Notes under the pieces: model-generated
Told to the model about the DNA's origin: nothing
The model's database searches: none
The model's input: the letters and a program-made list of their open reading frames with translations, nothing else
Position numbers and translations under genes: made by a program
From: an uncultured Planctomycetota bacterium
GTDB taxonomy: Bacteria > Planctomycetota > Phycisphaerae > UBA1845 > Fen-1342
Reading direction: 5' to 3'
Assembly: GCA_900696525.1 (NCBI GenBank)
Contig: CAADGL010000011.1
Coordinates: forward strand, 186,001-250,000
DNA length: 64,000 bases
In this document: positions 62,149 to 64,000 of the stretch, piece by piece
Position numbering within the stretch: position 1 is the stretch's first letter
How the letters are laid out: each line of letters begins with the position of its first letter

Positions 62149-64000
62149 ATGGAACATGATCGCATGTCGCTCCAGCTCGAGACGGGGCGCGCGACCGTCA
62201 AGCTGGTGGCCACGCTGCTGGGCGGAGTGCTGATCCTGGGCTCGTTCGTGGCCCAATGGGTGTTTCCCGACGCGGCGGCGGACGGCGACAACTTCTACGC
62301 CAAGGTCATGGCGGGCATCGGCGCGATCCTGCTGGCCGTGCCCCTGTGGGCGCACGCCATCCAGTGTCTTTTCTCCGGCCACATGCACATGGACGAACTC
62401 GTGGCGCTGGCGATCCTGGCCGCGTTCGCCATGGGCGACTTCCAGACCGCGGGCATCGTCGCCTTCTTCCTGCTGCTGAGCAACCTCATCGAGAGCCGCA
62501 CGGCGCTCGGCGCCCGGGCGGCGATCGAAGGGCTCATGCATCTTACGCCCACCAAGGCGCGCCGCCTCGGGCCCGGTGGGGCCGAGCAAGAGATCGAGGC
62601 CCACAACCTCAAGCCCGGCGACGTCGTCATCGTCCGCCCCGGCGACAACATTCCCGCCGACGGTGTCATCGTCAAGGGCCACTCGACCATCAACGAATCG
62701 AACATCACCGGCGAGTCGCTCCCGGCGGAGAAGGCCGAAGGCGGCGAGGTCTTCGGCGGCACGAGCAACCTCACGGGCGCGCTCCAGGTCCGCGTGACGA
62801 AGGCCGGTCCCGACACCACGCTCGGCCGCGTCCAGAGCCTGATCCTCGACGCCGAGCGCACGCGCATCCCGCTGATGCGCCTGATCGACCAGTACGCCGC
62901 CTGGTACACGCCGATCACGCTCATGATCGCGGGCGTCGTGTGGTTCTTCACGCGCGACATGGGCGTGACGATCGCGCTGCTGATCATCGCCTGCCCCTGC
63001 GCGCTGATCCTCGCGACCCCCACCGCCATCGTCGCGGCCCTGTCCGCGGCCTCGCGCGTCGGCATCTACATCAAGGACGTCAGCAACATCGAGTGGGCCC
63101 GCAAGCTCACCGCCGTCGTCTTCGACAAGACCGGCACCCTGACCACCGGCGAGCTCGCCGTCACCCGCCTCACGCCCGCGCCGGGTGTCGATGCGGCGGA
63201 ACTGCTGTCGGCGGCGGCGGTGGAGCGGCTGAGCACACACCCGGTGGCGCGGGCGATTGTCGCCGTGGCGCAGAAGGCGCGCATCGAGGCCGTCGAGGCG
63301 ACGGCGCTCGAGGAGACGCCCGGCAAGGGCGTGCAGGCGCGCGTCAACGGCGCCGTCGTAAGAGTCGGCCGGCGGAACTGGGTCGCCGAAACCGGCGTGG
63401 ACTTGAGGTTCGCCGACGACGAGAAGCACCGCGAGCCGGAGGGACTCAGCACGCTGTTCGTGGCGCGGGACGGCCGCGCGCTCGGCTGGATCGGCCTCGA
63501 GGACCGCACGCGGCCCGAGGCGCGCCAGGCGCTCGACGAGCTGCGCCACGCGGGCGTGCGGCAGCTCATCATGGTCACGGGCGACCGCTGGTCGGTGGCC
63601 CGCCGCGTTGCGAAGGAAATGGGCTGCTCCGACGTTCAGGCCGAAGTCCTGCCCCAGGACAAGCTCGCGCTCGTCAGCGCTTTGAAGGAGCGCGGCCACA
63701 CGGTGGCCGTCGTCGGCGACGGCGTCAACGACGCCCCCGCCCTGGCCGCCGGACACCTCGGCATCGCCATGGCTGCCGCCGGCAGCGACATCGCCATGAA
63801 CAGCGCCAGCGTGGCGCTGATGAGCAGCGACCTGCGCCGGCTGCCGTTGCTGGTGAACCTGTCGCGGGCGACGACGAACGTGATCTGGCAGAACCTGGTG
63901 TTCGGCGTGTGCTTCATCATCGCGGGCGAGACGCTGATCCTGTTCAAGTACATCGGCCCGACGCTGGCGGCGGTGGCGCACATGCTGAGCTCGGCAATCG
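62149..64000 (+). CDS. Heavy-metal P1B-type ATPase (3' end cut off)
   Basis: 617 residues visible, open at the window end. Membrane metal site CPC at 282-284 (IIACPCALILATPTA), TGES at 187-190, phosphorylation site DKTGT with Asp326, HP motif LSTHPVARAI, MVTGDR and GDGVNDAP at 523-530. No N-terminal HMA domain; instead HMHMDE precedes the second helix pair. The last visible helix PTLAAVAHMLSSAI is the metal-specificity region, but I cannot assign the metal with confidence. ATG 62149 is chosen; ATG 62164 is also possible. Confidence 0.93.
   Translation, partial: MEHDRMSLQLETGRATVKLVATLLGGVLILGSFVAQWVFPDAAADGDNFYAKVMAGIGAILLAVPLWAHAIQCLFSGHMHMDELVALAILAAFAMGDFQTAGIVAFFLLLSNLIESRTALGARAAIEGLMHLTPTKARRLGPGGAEQEIEAHNLKPGDVVIVRPGDNIPADGVIVKGHSTINESNITGESLPAEKAEGGEVFGGTSNLTGALQVRVTKAGPDTTLGRVQSLILDAERTRIPLMRLIDQYAAWYTPITLMIAGVVWFFTRDMGVTIALLIIACPCALILATPTAIVAALSAASRVGIYIKDVSNIEWARKLTAVVFDKTGTLTTGELAVTRLTPAPGVDAAELLSAAAVERLSTHPVARAIVAVAQKARIEAVEATALEETPGKGVQARVNGAVVRVGRRNWVAETGVDLRFADDEKHREPEGLSTLFVARDGRALGWIGLEDRTRPEARQALDELRHAGVRQLIMVTGDRWSVARRVAKEMGCSDVQAEVLPQDKLALVSALKERGHTVAVVGDGVNDAPALAAGHLGIAMAAAGSDIAMNSASVALMSSDLRRLPLLVNLSRATTNVIWQNLVFGVCFIIAGETLILFKYIGPTLAAVAHMLSSAI

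Overview
This is a high-GC window (roughly two thirds or more G+C) from a Gram-negative bacterium that I read as a planctomycete, probably close to the Phycisphaerae. The best lineage evidence is the small basic protein at 61692-61937, a signature family of the PVC superphylum. Supporting evidence is the dockerin-like GDLNGD/GDLDGD C-terminus at 50337-51137, a PEP-CTERM protein, a TPR protein fused to two RNA-polymerase-alpha-CTD-like domains, RND efflux pumps, a B-type succinate dehydrogenase and a flagellin. There is no rRNA, no transposase, no integrase and no CRISPR array. The window is gene-dense and looks chromosomal.

Layout. 1-2.8 kb (+): TPR/alpha-CTD protein, tgt and yajC. 2.8-7.9 kb (-): an RND pump operon (adaptor, permease, rhodanese). 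8.0-11.7 kb (-): sdhC-sdhA-sdhB with a recognisable promoter and a 24-bp palindrome behind it. 11.8-16.9 kb: a DinB-like protein, an orphan sugar-binding protein, an FkbM methyltransferase and a secreted family 2 glycosidase. 17.0-22.8 kb (-): a six-gene export operon that starts with a secreted Cys-rich protein, continues with a HlyD adaptor, an ABC ATPase and two FtsX/MacB-type permeases, and ends in a Cys-containing lipoprotein. 23.1-24.5 kb: flagellin. 24.7-31.3 kb: murA, prmC, a Gfo/Idh/MocA oxidoreductase plus sugar isomerase pair, and a divergent GH29 fucosidase. 31.3-38.7 kb: acyl-CoA dehydrogenase, a membrane zinc-ribbon protein, leuS and a PpiD/SurA-like protein. 39-45 kb: alanine racemase, a GH172/DUF2961 enzyme, a Tat-exported isomerase-like protein, a PEP-CTERM protein and fabI. 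45.4-53.4 kb: small enzymes, glmS, an EamA transporter, the dockerin-like protein, a DUF1611/DgcN-like protein, a lipoprotein and a NUDIX protein. 53.4-64 kb: a large BNR-repeat secreted protein, a methyltransferase, the frr - DUF692 - DUF2063 gene row, tRNA-Val, a CBS protein, tRNA-His, the PVC small basic protein and a metal P-type ATPase cut by the window end.

How it fits together. Much of the content is core cell biology: translation (leuS, frr, prmC, tgt, two tRNAs), envelope precursors (murA, glmS, alanine racemase), lipid synthesis (fabI) and respiration (sdhCAB). Around this sit secreted glycan-degrading enzymes (GH2, GH29, GH172) with matching sugar isomerase/oxidoreductase genes, which suggests a heterotroph feeding on complex polysaccharides. 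The parts most likely to hold new biology are the Cys-rich export operon (17-22.8 kb) and the DUF692/DUF2063 pair (58-59.9 kb), a multinuclear-iron oxidase with its usual partner but no visible substrate peptide. A family of REP-like palindromes with the shared core GCCGCGnnCGnnAGnnAGCG lies in four intergenic regions.
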